Below, one piece after another: positions 44,940 through 58,145 of a DNA stretch of 64,000 bases. The notes below the pieces were generated by a model, which searched no databases, was not told the DNA's origin, and saw only the letters and a list, made by a program, of their open reading frames with translations. The DNA is from CAKZML01 sp963823435 (lineage in GTDB: Bacteria; Pseudomonadota; Gammaproteobacteria; Steroidobacterales; BM003), in NCBI GenBank assembly GCA_963823435.1, contig CAWGLN010000001.1:1178001-1242000 (forward strand), in the 5' to 3' direction. A program made the translations under genes and the position numbers. Position 1 is the first letter of the stretch. Each line of letters opens with the position of its first letter.

Positions 44940-45297
44940 AATACAAACAGATTATCCGGGCCAAATGCCCATACCGCTGGTCTTCACCGATTCCGCAGCC
45001 AGGAAGGTCGGCGAGCTGATTGTCGAGGAAGGGAACCCCGAACTTAAATTGCGGGTGTATGTAAGCGGGGGTGGTTGTTCCGGCTTTCAGTACGGATTTA
45101 CCTTCGACGAAAAATCCGAGGAAGGTGACGTGGCCATTGAAAACGGTGGCGTCATCTTGCTGGTAGATCCCTTGAGTATCCAGTACCTGATGGGCGCGGA
45201 AATTGACTACAAGGAAGATCTCCAGGGCGCCCAGTTCGTAATCCGGAATCCCAACGCCGCTACAACCTGTGGTTGTGGCTCCTCTTTTGGCGTCTAG
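44932..45297 (+). CDS. erpA: Iron-sulfur cluster insertion protein ErpA
   Basis: A 121-residue A-type Fe-S carrier. The three ligand cysteines lie in SGGGCSGFQYGF and in the C-terminal TTCGCGSSFGV; VLLVDPLSIQYLMGAEIDY-like sequence (here VILLVDPLSIQYLMGAEIDY) separates them. ErpA delivers clusters to apoproteins such as IspG/IspH. The neighbouring bactofilin and anmK genes reproduce the Pseudomonas order. Confidence 0.96.
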   Translation: MSEIQTDYPGQMPIPLVFTDSAARKVGELIVEEGNPELKLRVYVSGGGCSGFQYGFTFDEKSEEGDVAIENGGVILLVDPLSIQYLMGAEIDYKEDLQGAQFVIRNPNAATTCGCGSSFGV

Positions 45298-45375
45298 GAA
45301 TTTTCTTTTTGACAAGGACCTCTCGCAGCGCTGATCTCGCGCTGGGCTGTAGCCCGTGTGCCTTCCTGGTGACCG

Positions 45376-46878
45376 ATGGCTGAGCAGCCTGAAGAAAGCA
45401 AAGAACTACTCGCCGCCCTGGACCTTGGTTCCAACAGCTTCCATCTGGTGGTTGCCCGTTTGAGTAATGGTCAGCTGGTTGTGGTGGACCGTTTGCGTGA
45501 AATGGTGAGGCTGGGAAGCGGGGTTGATGAGACGGGCAGGCTGAGCGAGCCTGTGGCCCGCGGGGCGCTGGAATGCCTGTCGCGTTTTGGTCAGCGGTTG
45601 GCGGGAATTCCGCGGGAAAATGTCCGGGCGGTAGGTACCAACGCGTTGCGTCGGGCTCGCAACCGCAGCGAGTTCCTGCAGTTGGCTGAGCAGGCGCTGG
45701 GCCATTCCATTCAAGTCATCTCGGGTATTGAAGAGGCACGCCTGGTGTACCTGGGTGCGGCCAAGTCCTTGCCCCCGGATCCCAAACGTCGACTGGTGCT
45801 GGATATCGGCGGCGGCAGCACGGAAATAATCCTGGGCGAAGGCATGCAAACACACGCCCTGGAGAGCCTGCACATGGGCTGTGTAAGCATGAGCGATCGT
45901 TATTTCGCCCGCGGTCAATTATCGGCAGAGGCGTTCAGCGAGGCTGAACTTGCGGCCAGCCTCGAGCTGCGACCGGTGAAGAATACCTTCCGGCGCCTTG
46001 GCTGGGAGAACGTAGTGGGTGCCTCGGGCACCATCCGTGCGGTGGCTAACATGTTGCAGGAACTGCGTGGCGACCGGGAAATTACCCTGGCGGGCCTGGA
46101 TGAGCTCAAGCGTATGTTGATCGCCGAGGGCAATGTAAGCGAAGCGCATTTCCACGGTTTGTCGGAAGAGCGTCGTCCGGTGTTGCCTGGCGGCCTGGCG
46201 GTATTGCGTCAGCTTTTCGTCACTTTCGGTATTGAAAAGATGCGGGTGGCGGAGGGTGCGTTGCGCGAAGGCTTGTTGTATGACCTGCTGGGCCGCCTTT
46301 CTCATGAAGATGAGCGCGAGCGAAGCATCCGCAATATGCAAGGACGCTTCCATGTGGATCCGCAGCAGGCCGAGCGGGTGGAGATGACCGCCCTGGGGCT
46401 GTTAGGACAGGTTTCGACCCATTGGGACCTGGCTTCCACCCTGGCGCGGCAGGTGTTGTGCTGGGCGGCCCGTTTGCACGAGGTGGGTCTGGATATTGCC
46501 CATTCCCAGTACCAGAAGCATGGTGCCTACCTGCTCGAGCATGCAGATATGCCGGGGTTTCCCAGGGAAGAGCAATATTTGCTATCCGCGCTGGTACTCA
46601 ACCATAGGCGCAAATTGTATCCGGATGCCGTCAATCGGCTTCCTCGCGATTGGCACCAGAAAACCTGGCGATTGATCTTGCTGCTGAGATTGGCTGTGGT
46701 TTTGCATCGTACTCGTGCGCCTGACGATGTGCCGATCATGTTGGCAAGCGTCGCAGGGGAGACTCTGCATGTGGGGTTCCCCCCAGGCTGGCTGCAAGAG
46801 CATCCGTTGACTCTCGCAGACCTGCGCCAGGAGGAGGCCCTCCTGAGAAAAATCCCGGTGGAGCTGAAATTCTCTTGA
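45376..46878 (+). CDS. ppx: Exopolyphosphatase (Ppx/GppA family)
   Basis: A 500-residue enzyme with an actin-like ATPase fold. LAALDLGSNSFHLVVARL is phosphate loop 1, AVGTNALRRARNRSEFL and ISGIEEARLVYLG follow, and VLDIGGGSTEIILGEG is loop 2. The C-terminal HD-like part (about 300-500) contains WAARLHEVGLDIAHSQYQKH and LSALVLNHRRK, indicating a long Ppx. It hydrolyses terminal phosphates of polyphosphate, and some relatives act on pppGpp. A TTGACA-like box at 45309-45314 might be part of its promoter, but no good -10 follows. It is convergent with anmK. Confidence 0.93.
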   Translation: MAEQPEESKELLAALDLGSNSFHLVVARLSNGQLVVVDRLREMVRLGSGVDETGRLSEPVARGALECLSRFGQRLAGIPRENVRAVGTNALRRARNRSEFLQLAEQALGHSIQVISGIEEARLVYLGAAKSLPPDPKRRLVLDIGGGSTEIILGEGMQTHALESLHMGCVSMSDRYFARGQLSAEAFSEAELAASLELRPVKNTFRRLGWENVVGASGTIRAVANMLQELRGDREITLAGLDELKRMLIAEGNVSEAHFHGLSEERRPVLPGGLAVLRQLFVTFGIEKMRVAEGALREGLLYDLLGRLSHEDERERSIRNMQGRFHVDPQQAERVEMTALGLLGQVSTHWDLASTLARQVLCWAARLHEVGLDIAHSQYQKHGAYLLEHADMPGFPREEQYLLSALVLNHRRKLYPDAVNRLPRDWHQKTWRLILLLRLAVVLHRTRAPDDVPIMLASVAGETLHVGFPPGWLQEHPLTLADLRQEEALLRKIPVELKFS

Positions 46879-46886
46879 AAATGGGC

Positions 46887-47996
46887 TCAGGGGTGGTAGA
46901 TGCCGCCCAGCACCGTGCTGCGACTGGCGCCGGTGACCGAAGGCAGGTTTCCGGTAGCACCTGAAAGCGTTCGAAAGGCCAGCCAGGCGAACGCCGCGCC
47001 TTCTACCCAGTCCGGATCCAGCCCCAGTTCCCTGGTTGAGCATACCCGACAGGTCGTGAGCAGGGTGTCCAGGCGCTCAAGCAAGGCACGATTGTGAGCT
47101 CCGCCTCCGCATACCGCCATCAGTTCCGCCCTGGGCAAATACTGCTGCACCGCCACCTGGATGCTCCTGGCGGTAAATTCCAGCAAAGTCGCCTGCACGT
47201 CCCTTGCGCCGACCCGATGCGGCAGGCTTTGCAGGCGGCCCTCCAGCCAGGCCTCGTTGAACAATTCGCGTCCGGTGCTTTTTGGAGGTGCGCGCTTGAT
47301 AAAAGTGTGCCCGAGCATGCTGCTCAACAAGTCCTGATCCGCTACACCGCCCGCAGCCCACTCTCCGTGGTTATCAAAATCCTGGCCCAGGTGACGGTGA
47401 CACCAGATATCCATCAGGCAGTTTCCCGGGCCCGTATCGAAACCGGTCACTTCACCGTTCCGGTCAAGCAGGGTCAGGTTGGCAATGCCCCCGATATTCA
47501 GGATGGCCCGTGAGGTTCCCTGTTTGCTGAACATCGCTGCGTGAAATGCCGGTACCAGGGGCGCGCCCTGGCCGCCCATTGCCATATCCTTGCGGCGAAA
47601 GTCAGCAACGGTCAATACACCGGTTCGGGCAGCAATAATGTTTGGGTCGCCAGCCTGCCAGGTGAACGGCCGTTCTCCTTCGGGGCTATGAAATACGGTT
47701 TGGCCGTGCGACCCAATGGCTTTGATGTCGGCGGCTGTCAGGTCATGTTGCTGCATCAGTTCGCTTGCGGCATTGGCAAAGGCCATGCCCAGTTCACGGT
47801 CCAGTTCGCCCATGTCCCTGAGAAGCACGGCCTCGCTGCGGGACATGATCCTGGCCAATGCCGTGCGCAAGGTTTTCGGAAACGACAGGCACAGGGCTCC
47901 AGTCACCTCAATCCGGTCTTCCTCGATCTGGCACAGAACCGCGTCGACACCGTCTGCGCTGGTGCCACTCATTAGCCCGATGAAGTAATTACTCAC
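46887..47996 (-). CDS. anmK: Anhydro-N-acetylmuramic acid kinase
   Basis: A 369-residue sugar kinase of the AnmK family. GTG 47996, after a GAGG ribosome site, gives the conserved start NYFIGLMSGTSADGVDAVL. Further motifs are SHGQTVFHSP, LNIGGIANLTLL, GFDTGPGNCLMDIW and CGGGAHNRALLERL. It phosphorylates and opens anhydroMurNAc during wall recycling, upstream of MurQ, and works in the same pathway as AmpD found here. It is 11 bases after the M23 peptidase gene on the minus strand. Confidence 0.96.
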   Translation of the reverse strand: MSNYFIGLMSGTSADGVDAVLCQIEEDRIEVTGALCLSFPKTLRTALARIMSRSEAVLLRDMGELDRELGMAFANAASELMQQHDLTAADIKAIGSHGQTVFHSPEGERPFTWQAGDPNIIAARTGVLTVADFRRKDMAMGGQGAPLVPAFHAAMFSKQGTSRAILNIGGIANLTLLDRNGEVTGFDTGPGNCLMDIWCHRHLGQDFDNHGEWAAGGVADQDLLSSMLGHTFIKRAPPKSTGRELFNEAWLEGRLQSLPHRVGARDVQATLLEFTARSIQVAVQQYLPRAELMAVCGGGAHNRALLERLDTLLTTCRVCSTRELGLDPDWVEGAAFAWLAFRTLSGATGNLPSVTGASRSTVLGGIYHP

Positions 47997-48006
47997 GTCC
48001 TCGCCT

Positions 48007-49446
48007 CTAGTCCGCTGCCACGGCGGCCAGGCGCGTCTGCCGAACCATATCAAGCTGACTCATCATGGCATCCGCTTCGGCCAGGAAGGCCTGGCGATAC
48101 TTGGCAGCCACTGGATTGGCCTGGGGCAGCTTGACCGTGCGCGGGTTGCGGTGCACTCCATTGAGCCTGTATTCGTAGTGAAGGTGGGGGGCCGTAGCCA
48201 GGCCGGTGGCGCCGACGTAACCAACCACCTGGCCCTGGGTGACGCGTTTGCCTACCCGTCCGTCCTTGGAAAACTTGGACATGTGGGCGTAAAGCGTTGT
48301 GATGTTGCCCCCATGCTGCAGGATCACGCAATTGCCATAGCCATTCTTGCGGCCGGCAAAAATCACCTTGCCATCGCCCGCGGCCTTGATGGGCGTTCCA
48401 GTGGGAGCGGCGTAATCCACCCCTTTATGGGCCCGGATCTTGTTCAGGATCGGGTGTTTGCGATTGGGATTGAAGTTGGAACTGATGCGTGTGAAATCCA
48501 CCGGCGCCCGGATAAAGGCCTTGCGCATACTGTTGCCTTCGGGGCTAAAGTAGTCGCTACGACCCTCACCGTCGGTGTAGCGAAGCGCTCTCAGGGCCTC
48601 GCCATTGTTGACGAATTCCGCCGCCAGTATTTCCCCGTCCCTGACCCGGCTGCCATCCTGCCAAAGCTCCTCGTACAACACCACGAATTCATCGTTTTGC
48701 CGAATGTCGAGCACGAAATCCACGTCCCAGGCAAAAATGCCGGCAAGATTCATGATTATTTTGTCTGACATGCCAGCCTCCAGACCGGCCACAAACAGTG
48801 AGTTCTTGATCGTACCGTGGGCATACACGACGCGCGTTTCCAGTGGGCGCTCTATGATTCGGGTTTGGTAGTTTCCGGAGTCCGAGAGTGTGACCTCCAG
48901 TTCATTCGTTTCATCCATCTTGCGATTCAAACGAAGTATCTTGCCATCCAGTTGGCGTATCTGGATGGTGTCGCCTGGATGCACCAGGCGCATGACGTTG
49001 CGCGCGTCTTCCAGCTTGAGTATTGCAGCCAGGTCTGCCCGGTTCAGCTTGTTGCGACCAAACAGCGAGTCCATGGAATCGCCGGGGCGCACGGTGAGCG
49101 TCATAGCCTGGCCGGCCTCACCCGGCGCGGTGGCCACCTGTTCCACCCGCACCTGTGTTGTTACTGGAGCTACGGTAGGTGTGCCGGGCAGCTCCAGAGG
49201 AACACCGGTGAGCTGAAAGGCAGGCTGCGATATGCCGGCCAGGGGTTCCTGCACCTGCGATCGCGTACTTGAGAGCAACTGCAGTGCCAGGATGGCAATG
49301 GAAATTCCAATTCCCACCAGGAACCAGCGCAAATGCCCGGATCCGAGCCGGGGCAGGCGCAAGCGTCCCCATGCCGATCCTTCATTCAGTTTCGGTTTCC
49401 CTTGGGGTTTATAATCGTGCCAGACTTGGGTCTTGCGGCGGGTCAA
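48007..49446 (-). CDS. M23 peptidoglycan DD-endopeptidase (MepM-like)
   Basis: A 479-residue membrane-anchored peptidase, read from TTG 49446, eight bases after AGGA. One membrane helix (FLVGIGISIAILALQLL), an OapA/LysM-like region (MTLTVRPGDSMDSLFGRNKL, LVHPGDTIQI) and the LytM catalytic domain are in order. Zinc and catalytic residues lie in KIRAHKGVDYAAPTGTPI and TLYAHMSKF to PHLHYEYRLNG. It cleaves peptide cross-links to allow wall growth. It is paired with anmK, as in Pseudomonas, and divergent from tyrS. Confidence 0.92.
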   Translation of the reverse strand: MTRRKTQVWHDYKPQGKPKLNEGSAWGRLRLPRLGSGHLRWFLVGIGISIAILALQLLSSTRSQVQEPLAGISQPAFQLTGVPLELPGTPTVAPVTTQVRVEQVATAPGEAGQAMTLTVRPGDSMDSLFGRNKLNRADLAAILKLEDARNVMRLVHPGDTIQIRQLDGKILRLNRKMDETNELEVTLSDSGNYQTRIIERPLETRVVYAHGTIKNSLFVAGLEAGMSDKIIMNLAGIFAWDVDFVLDIRQNDEFVVLYEELWQDGSRVRDGEILAAEFVNNGEALRALRYTDGEGRSDYFSPEGNSMRKAFIRAPVDFTRISSNFNPNRKHPILNKIRAHKGVDYAAPTGTPIKAAGDGKVIFAGRKNGYGNCVILQHGGNITTLYAHMSKFSKDGRVGKRVTQGQVVGYVGATGLATAPHLHYEYRLNGVHRNPRTVKLPQANPVAAKYRQAFLAEADAMMSQLDMVRQTRLAAVAAD

Positions 49447-49534
49447 ATCGGTAGTCCTGTCAAGTTTGAGCGTTAAGTTAAACTTTGCGCTGTTCGCGGT
49501 CAATTTATGTATGGTTATTAAGGAATATGCCCGG

Positions 49535-50737
49535 ATGTTATCGGTGGAAGAGCAATTGCAGGAAATCACCCGTGGGGCCGATGAGGTACTGCGGGAGGAT
49601 GAATTACTGGCCAAGCTGAAGCTGGGCAGGCCTTTACGTATCAAGGCCGGCTTTGACCCGACTGCGCCAGACCTGCACCTCGGGCATACGGTGTTGATCA
49701 ACAAGATGCGTCAGTTCCAGGATCTGGGTCACGAAGTGATGTTCTTGATCGGGGATTTCACCGGAATGATCGGCGACCCCACGGGCAAAACTGTTACCCG
49801 CCCGCCCCTGACCCAGGATGACGTGGCGGAAAATGCCCGGACCTACCGGGAACAGATTTTCAAAATACTGGATCCGGAACGCACCCGGATCATGTTTAAT
49901 TCCAGCTGGATGGGCAAGATGTCGGCTGCGGATCTGATCCAGTTGGCGGCCAGGCACACGGTGGCGAGAATGTTGGAGCGGGATGATTTCAACAAGCGTT
50001 ACAAGACCGGACAGCCGATAGCGATTCACGAATTTCTTTACCCCCTGGTGCAGGGCTACGATTCGGTTGCCATGCAGGCAGACGTGGAGTTGGGCGGAAC
50101 CGACCAGAAATTCAACCTGTTGGTGGGGCGCCAGCTTCAGCAAGGCTACGGGCAGGAACCGCAGGTGGTGATTACCATGCCCCTGCTGGAGGGGCTGGAC
50201 GGTGTACAGAAGATGTCCAAGTCCCTGGGTAATTACATAGGTATAAACGAAGAGCCCGGTGAAATATTTGGCAAGGTCATGTCGATTTCAGATGATCTGA
50301 TGTGGCGATATTTCGAGCTCCTGAGTTTCAGACCGTTGACCGAGGTGGCTGACCTCAAAAACCGGGTCGAACAGGGAGCCAACCCGAGGGATATCAAGTT
50401 CTTGCTGGCCGAGGAGTTGGTAGCGCGCTTTAATAGCGAATCGGCGGCGGTCCGCGCGCGGGAAGAATTTGTTGCCAGGTTTCAGAAGGGGGCTACGCCC
50501 GACCAGATGCCAGAGCACCAACTTGCAGGACCTGGTGGATCGTTGGCGCTGGTACTGGCGCTCAGGGAGGCCGGACTCACGTCCAGCACGTCCGAGGCAA
50601 TCCGCATGATTCAGCAGGGTGCCGTCAAGGTGGATGGCGAGAAGATCAGTGACCGCGACAGTGTGCTGGCAGCAGGCAGTGTGTACGTTTGCCAGGTTGG
50701 TAAGAGAAAATTCGCCCGAATTACACTCAAGGATTGA
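49535..50737 (+). CDS. tyrS: Tyrosyl-tRNA synthetase
   Basis: A 400-residue class I synthetase. ATG 49535 lies ten bases after AAGGA. KAGFDPTAPDLHLGHTVLIN holds the HIGH-type signature (HLGH), LGGTDQKFNLLVGRQLQ binds tyrosine, KMSKSLGN is the KMSKS loop, and an S4 RNA-binding domain forms the C-terminus (SEAIRMIQQGAVKVDGEKIS). The sequence belongs to the TyrRS group with KMSKS rather than the E. coli KFGKT form. It is upstream of cytochrome c' and 1.7 kb before the rrn operon. Confidence 0.96.
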   Translation: MLSVEEQLQEITRGADEVLREDELLAKLKLGRPLRIKAGFDPTAPDLHLGHTVLINKMRQFQDLGHEVMFLIGDFTGMIGDPTGKTVTRPPLTQDDVAENARTYREQIFKILDPERTRIMFNSSWMGKMSAADLIQLAARHTVARMLERDDFNKRYKTGQPIAIHEFLYPLVQGYDSVAMQADVELGGTDQKFNLLVGRQLQQGYGQEPQVVITMPLLEGLDGVQKMSKSLGNYIGINEEPGEIFGKVMSISDDLMWRYFELLSFRPLTEVADLKNRVEQGANPRDIKFLLAEELVARFNSESAAVRAREEFVARFQKGATPDQMPEHQLAGPGGSLALVLALREAGLTSSTSEAIRMIQQGAVKVDGEKISDRDSVLAAGSVYVCQVGKRKFARITLKD

Positions 50738-50762
50738 GAGGGCATTACAAGAGAGGTAGGAC

Positions 50763-51257
50763 GTGAAAATATTACAGAAATCGATAGTGGCGGTTATCTG
50801 CCTGGGCTTTTGCGGGCTTGGTGCCCTGACCTATGCCGCCGAGGCTGATGATGCTTTGAAGCGGGCGAAGAAAGTCGAAAGGCTGCGGGGATCTGCCATG
50901 CATTTGCAGGCCTGGAGTGTTGGCCCGATGGTCGCCATGGTCAAGGGCCAGATGCCGTATGACGCCGCGGCTTTCAATACCAGGGCCAAACGACTGGCGG
51001 CCCTGGCCGAGATGGTTGAGGAGCTGTTCAAGGAAGACTTGCGCAGTTTTGCCCTCGACACGGAGTCAAAGCCCGAAATCTGGGACGAGTATGCAGAATT
51101 CTCTCGTCTTGCCGGCAACCTGATGGACAGCTCCGCCAAATTGGCAATGGTGTCCGCAAGCGGGGACAAGGAAGCTTCAGGCAAGGCGCTCACAGCAGTG
51201 GCTGACGACTGCAAGGCTTGTCATGACAAATATAAAGTGGATGACCATGACCACTAG
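50763..51257 (+). CDS. Cytochrome c' (class II cytochrome c)
   Basis: A 164-residue periplasmic haem protein with GTG start after GAGAGGTAGG. A signal peptide (VAVICLGFCGLGALTYAAE) precedes a four-helix bundle, and the single haem site CKACH is at the C-terminus, as in cytochromes c'. Members bind NO or act in electron transfer. It is followed by a bidirectional terminator and a convergent cytochrome b gene, which could be its redox partner. Confidence 0.9.
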   Translation: MKILQKSIVAVICLGFCGLGALTYAAEADDALKRAKKVERLRGSAMHLQAWSVGPMVAMVKGQMPYDAAAFNTRAKRLAALAEMVEELFKEDLRSFALDTESKPEIWDEYAEFSRLAGNLMDSSAKLAMVSASGDKEASGKALTAVADDCKACHDKYKVDDHDH

Positions 51258-51280
51258 GATCTGATTCAGACCGGCTAACG

Positions 51281-51307
51281 AAAAGGGGAGGCTGGGTCTC
51301 CCCTTTT
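51281..51307. terminator. Bidirectional intrinsic terminator
   Basis: Perfect 10-bp arms AAAAGGGGAG and CTCCCCTTTT around a 7-nt loop. The A and T ends make it functional on both strands, between the convergent cytochrome c' and cytochrome b genes. Confidence 0.88.
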
Positions 51308-51311
51308 CTGT

Positions 51312-52010
51312 TTAGAACATATCCATGGGGTCCATGGATGGTTGCGGGGCCAGAGCAACTATCGTCCAAACGGCGAGTGCCGCAAGCGCCAGCAGGAACA
51401 CTGCCAGCAGTAACTTTTGCGATCCGAGGCCCGGCGAGTGTCCTTCGGTTTCGGAGTAGCCGGTAAGCATGGCGGGCACCAGGTTGCGCTTCCACCTGAT
51501 TGCGTAGAACACGATGGCCGCCAGGTGTAGCCCGACCAGGCCCAGCAGGATATTGAAGCTAATTTCGTGTAATTCGTGGGAAAAGTCTTTCGCCCAGCCC
51601 GGCAGCGTGTGAAACCACGGGCCCTCCATCATGAGCTCGCCGCCATTGAACAGTCCGCTACTGGCCTGGACGCCAATTAGCGCCAGCATTGCAATAATGG
51701 CCCAGCCTCCGCTGGGGCTGTGCCCCACGGGTTCGGGCTTGGGCCGGGAAGTAACCGCGCGCAGGTATGCCAGAGTTGCCGCCGGGGCCGTGACAAAATT
51801 CCGAAACCGGGCATAACGGGTACCCATGAATCCCCAGGCCAGTCGCCATAGCACCAGGGTAAGGGCCGAATAGCCGAAAATCGTGTGCAGCCAGAACCCG
51901 CTGGCCTCCATTTCATGGGTAATCCACGCGCCAAAGAAGCAGGTGGCCAGAGACCAGTGAAATATCCGGATGGGTAGATCCCAGACCAGGATTGATTTTC
52001 TTGAATTCAT
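51312..52010 (-). CDS. Cytochrome b561-type membrane protein
   Basis: A 232-residue di-haem cytochrome b. Four or five membrane helices carry candidate haem histidines in RIFHWSLATCFFGAWITHEM, FWLHTIFGYSALTLVLWR, FSHELHEISFNILLGLVGLHL. A C-terminal extra helix (LLLAVFLLALAALAVWTIVAL) is present. Such proteins commonly pass electrons between quinol and a cytochrome c, here plausibly the convergent cytochrome c'. The start is ATG 52010. It lies just before the rrn promoter region on the opposite strand. Confidence 0.88.
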   Translation of the reverse strand: MNSRKSILVWDLPIRIFHWSLATCFFGAWITHEMEASGFWLHTIFGYSALTLVLWRLAWGFMGTRYARFRNFVTAPAATLAYLRAVTSRPKPEPVGHSPSGGWAIIAMLALIGVQASSGLFNGGELMMEGPWFHTLPGWAKDFSHELHEISFNILLGLVGLHLAAIVFYAIRWKRNLVPAMLTGYSETEGHSPGLGSQKLLLAVFLLALAALAVWTIVALAPQPSMDPMDMF

Positions 52011-52144
52011 AAAGTGTTGTTTTCCCAGAGTAAACGGCGATTCTCGCAAGCCCTGTTGAGCCTCCGGCGAGGCGCCAGAAAACTCGCGACTCTGCCATTT
52101 TTACCTGAAAACCGGTTATTTCAAAAATAAACGCCAATGAGGGC

Positions 52145-52172
52145 TTGACGGCTTACCGAGTCACTATATAAT
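52145..52172 (+). promoter_or_regulatory. rrn promoter P1
   Basis: TTGACG (52145-52150) and TATAAT (52167-52172) with a 16-nt spacer, followed by the G+C-rich discriminator GCCGCC typical of stringently controlled rRNA promoters. Confidence 0.85.
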
Positions 52173-52252
52173 GCCGCCCTCCTGAGGTGACGACGTCGCC
52201 GAGGGGCCCAGGTGGCTGAAATTGTTTTTTTAGACTTTTTAGCAATTTGGAG

Positions 52253-52282
52253 TTGACCGGCAGAGTTTAATCTCTCTATAAT
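52253..52282 (+). promoter_or_regulatory. rrn promoter P2
   Basis: TTGACC (52253-52258) and TATAAT (52277-52282) with an 18-nt spacer. The preceding A/T-rich stretch 52222-52247 could be an UP element. Confidence 0.75.
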
Positions 52283-52291
52283 TGTCGGCTC

Positions 52292-52328
52292 GCTTCGGGA
52301 ATAACGAAGCACGCTCTTTAAAAATTTA
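52292..52328 (+). promoter_or_regulatory. rrn leader boxB-like hairpin and boxA antitermination site
   Basis: GCTTCG/CGAAGC hairpin (52292-52310) followed at once by CGCTCTTTAAAAATTTA (52312-52328), close to the boxA consensus. It would recruit Nus factors for antitermination of the rRNA transcript. Confidence 0.8.
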
Positions 52329-52354
52329 ATCAGGTAATTTGTGTGGGTGCTCGG
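52327..52354 (+). other. 5' arm of 16S processing stalk
   Basis: CAGGTAATTTGTGTGGGTGC and its flanks are nearly fully complementary to 54013-54040, downstream of 16S. The paired RNA is the expected RNase III site that frees the 16S precursor. Confidence 0.85.
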
Positions 52355-52441
52355 TCGATGTCGCGATGTGCGATAAATCGGCGAGTGCTCAAAAGCTAAA
52401 TTCATTTAGCTAGCGAACATTTGCCAGTACATCAAACCTTT

Positions 52442-53982
<1,541 letters not shown>

Positions 53983-54012
53983 ATAGAGAAAGAACGCACA
54001 AAGTGCGTCGAT

Positions 54013-54040
54013 CCGAGTATCCACACAAGTTACCTGATTT
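54013..54040 (+). other. 3' arm of 16S processing stalk
   Basis: CCGAGTATCCACACAAGTTA and following bases pair with 52327-52354 across the 16S gene. Confidence 0.85.
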
Positions 54041-54101
54041 ATCGCAGCGTGTTGCCTGGAGCCCTGGCTCCGGGCTCTAAGCGAGAGAAAGTGCCGACCA
54101 T

Positions 54102-54178
<77 letters not shown>

Positions 54179-54185
54179 ATATTGC

Positions 54186-54261
54186 GGGGCCATAGCTCAG
54201 CTGGGAGAGCACCTGCTTTGCAAGCAGGGGGTCGGCGGTTCGATCCCGCCTGGCTCCACCA
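54186..54261 (+). tRNA. tRNA-Ala (TGC)
   Basis: A 76-nt tRNA with anticodon TGC at 54219-54221 and encoded CCA, seven bases after tRNA-Ile in the rrn spacer. Confidence 0.98.
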
Positions 54262-54330
54262 TTATTGGTGGCAGGCAGTGGACGTGAAACCACAACTGTA
54301 CATTGAGTTTAAGTGTGCAGCTGTGGTTTT

Positions 54331-54364
54331 ACGTTTCTCTAGGAAACGTTGCTCTTTAACAATT
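54331..54364 (+). promoter_or_regulatory. Spacer boxB-like hairpin and boxA
   Basis: ACGTTTC/GAAACGT hairpin (54331-54349) followed by TGCTCTTTAACAATT (54350-54364), a near-perfect boxA. This second antitermination site precedes the 23S gene. Confidence 0.85.
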
Positions 54365-54368
54365 CGGA

Positions 54369-54425
54369 AATGTTTTGACGTCTAGTCAGTCTAATTTTTA
54401 GAACTGATTATTTATTGTGTCGCAT
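54369..54425 (+). other. 5' arm of 23S processing stalk, split by an inserted hairpin
   Basis: AATGTTTTGACGTC (54369-54382) and ATTGTGTCGCAT (54414-54425) together are the exact complement of 57478-57503. The 31 nt between them can fold on itself (CAGT-CTAA with TTAG-ACTG). Confidence 0.8.
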
Positions 54426-54538
54426 TCGTGAAGACCATTCATGTATGACTCTTGACTCAAATCTGGAAGTGCACAAAAGGGCTTTCCGGAGAAAGAATTG
54501 CGAGGGCTTTGCCCAAGCGAGACTGGTTGGGGTTATAT

Positions 54539-57435
<2,897 letters not shown>

Positions 57436-57477
57436 ATATAACACCCAAACAGTTTTGTTTGTGTGCTGGTCTTATGC

Positions 57478-57503
57478 ATGCGACACAATGACGTCAAAAC
57501 ATT
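57478..57503 (+). other. 3' arm of 23S processing stalk
   Basis: ATGCGACACAATGACGTCAA and following bases are the reverse complement of the two joined 5' segments at 54369-54382 and 54414-54425. Confidence 0.8.
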
Positions 57504-57569
57504 AACGAATTGGAAGCCAGGAACGGCTGCCCCTCGGGGTGACCTGTCCGGGTCTGGCTTCAACCAGTT

Positions 57570-57688
57570 TGTCTGGCGGTAATAGCGAGTGGGAACCACC
57601 CGATCCCATCCCGAACTCGGAAGTGAAACTGCCCTGCGCCGATGATAGTGTGAGGTCTCCTCATGTGAAAGTAGGTCACTGCCAGGCT
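57570..57688 (+). rRNA. 5S ribosomal RNA
   Basis: About 119 nt beginning TGTCTGGCGGTAATAGCG and ending ACTGCCAGGC, whose ends pair. CCCGAACTCGGAAGTGAAAC is the conserved core. A hairpin with arms GAAGCCAG and CTGGCTTC (57513-57561) precedes it in the precursor. Confidence 0.96.
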
Positions 57689-57946
57689 TTTAAATAAAGA
57701 AATCCCCCGGTCCGAAAGGGCCGGGGGTTTTTCTTTGTCTGCGATTTGTCAGTGGACCTGCTTGAGCATGAGCTCATGTGACAAAATCGCAGGAGCGATT
57801 TTGAACGGTGGAGCGATAGCGACGCCGGCCCGCAGGGCAAGGGCAGGAGGCCCGCAGTAAAGTAGGTCACCTCACCCCAGGCTTCAGTTGCCTATCCTGA
57901 ATACCGTTCACGCTTCTTTTTGTCTTGGCGCAATACGCGCGCACTG
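57688..57946 (+). repeat. rrn 3'-flank direct repeat, copy A (with the operon terminator)
   Basis: About 260 bp almost identical to 58146-58405. It begins with an intrinsic terminator (CCCCCGGTCC/GGGCCGGGGG then T-run, 57704-57735). It also contains the palindrome CATGAGCTCATG and a hairpin AAAATCGC-AGGA-GCGATTTT (57783-57802), and GTAAAGTAGGTCAC, which echoes the 5S 3' end. No credible gene lies in it. Confidence 0.9.
57704..57735 (+). terminator. rrn operon intrinsic terminator
   Basis: A 10-bp G+C stem with a GAAA loop, followed by TTTTTCTTT, 15 nt after 5S. Confidence 0.93.
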
Positions 57947-57986
57947 ACTGATGTCGCCCGACCGGGCGTACGCAGGCGCGCCTGGG
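57926..57986 (+). repeat. About 60-bp GC-rich repeat, unit 1 of 3
   Basis: TGGCGCAATACGCGCGCACT followed by a CGCCCGACCGGGCGTACGCA block and GGCGCGCC. Related units lie at 58385-58442 and 58442-58503. Confidence 0.8.
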
Positions 57987-58145
57987 CGGAGGGCAGGATG
58001 CCCGGAGTAAAGTAGGTCACTGCGATCTTGAGCGCCGCAGCAAGAGTCTGTGCCCCGGGAGTCAAGCCAGTTCAAAGGGCAGGCGTCCCACCCCACGCGA
58101 TTGCGGCGATGTTCAGCCTAGGTTTCGTGGCGGGCGTGAGCGGCG
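57987..58145. other. Unique spacer between the repeat copies
   Basis: It contains another GTAAAGTAGGTCACTG echo of the 5S end (58006-58022). No gene or RNA is recognised. Confidence 0.5.
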
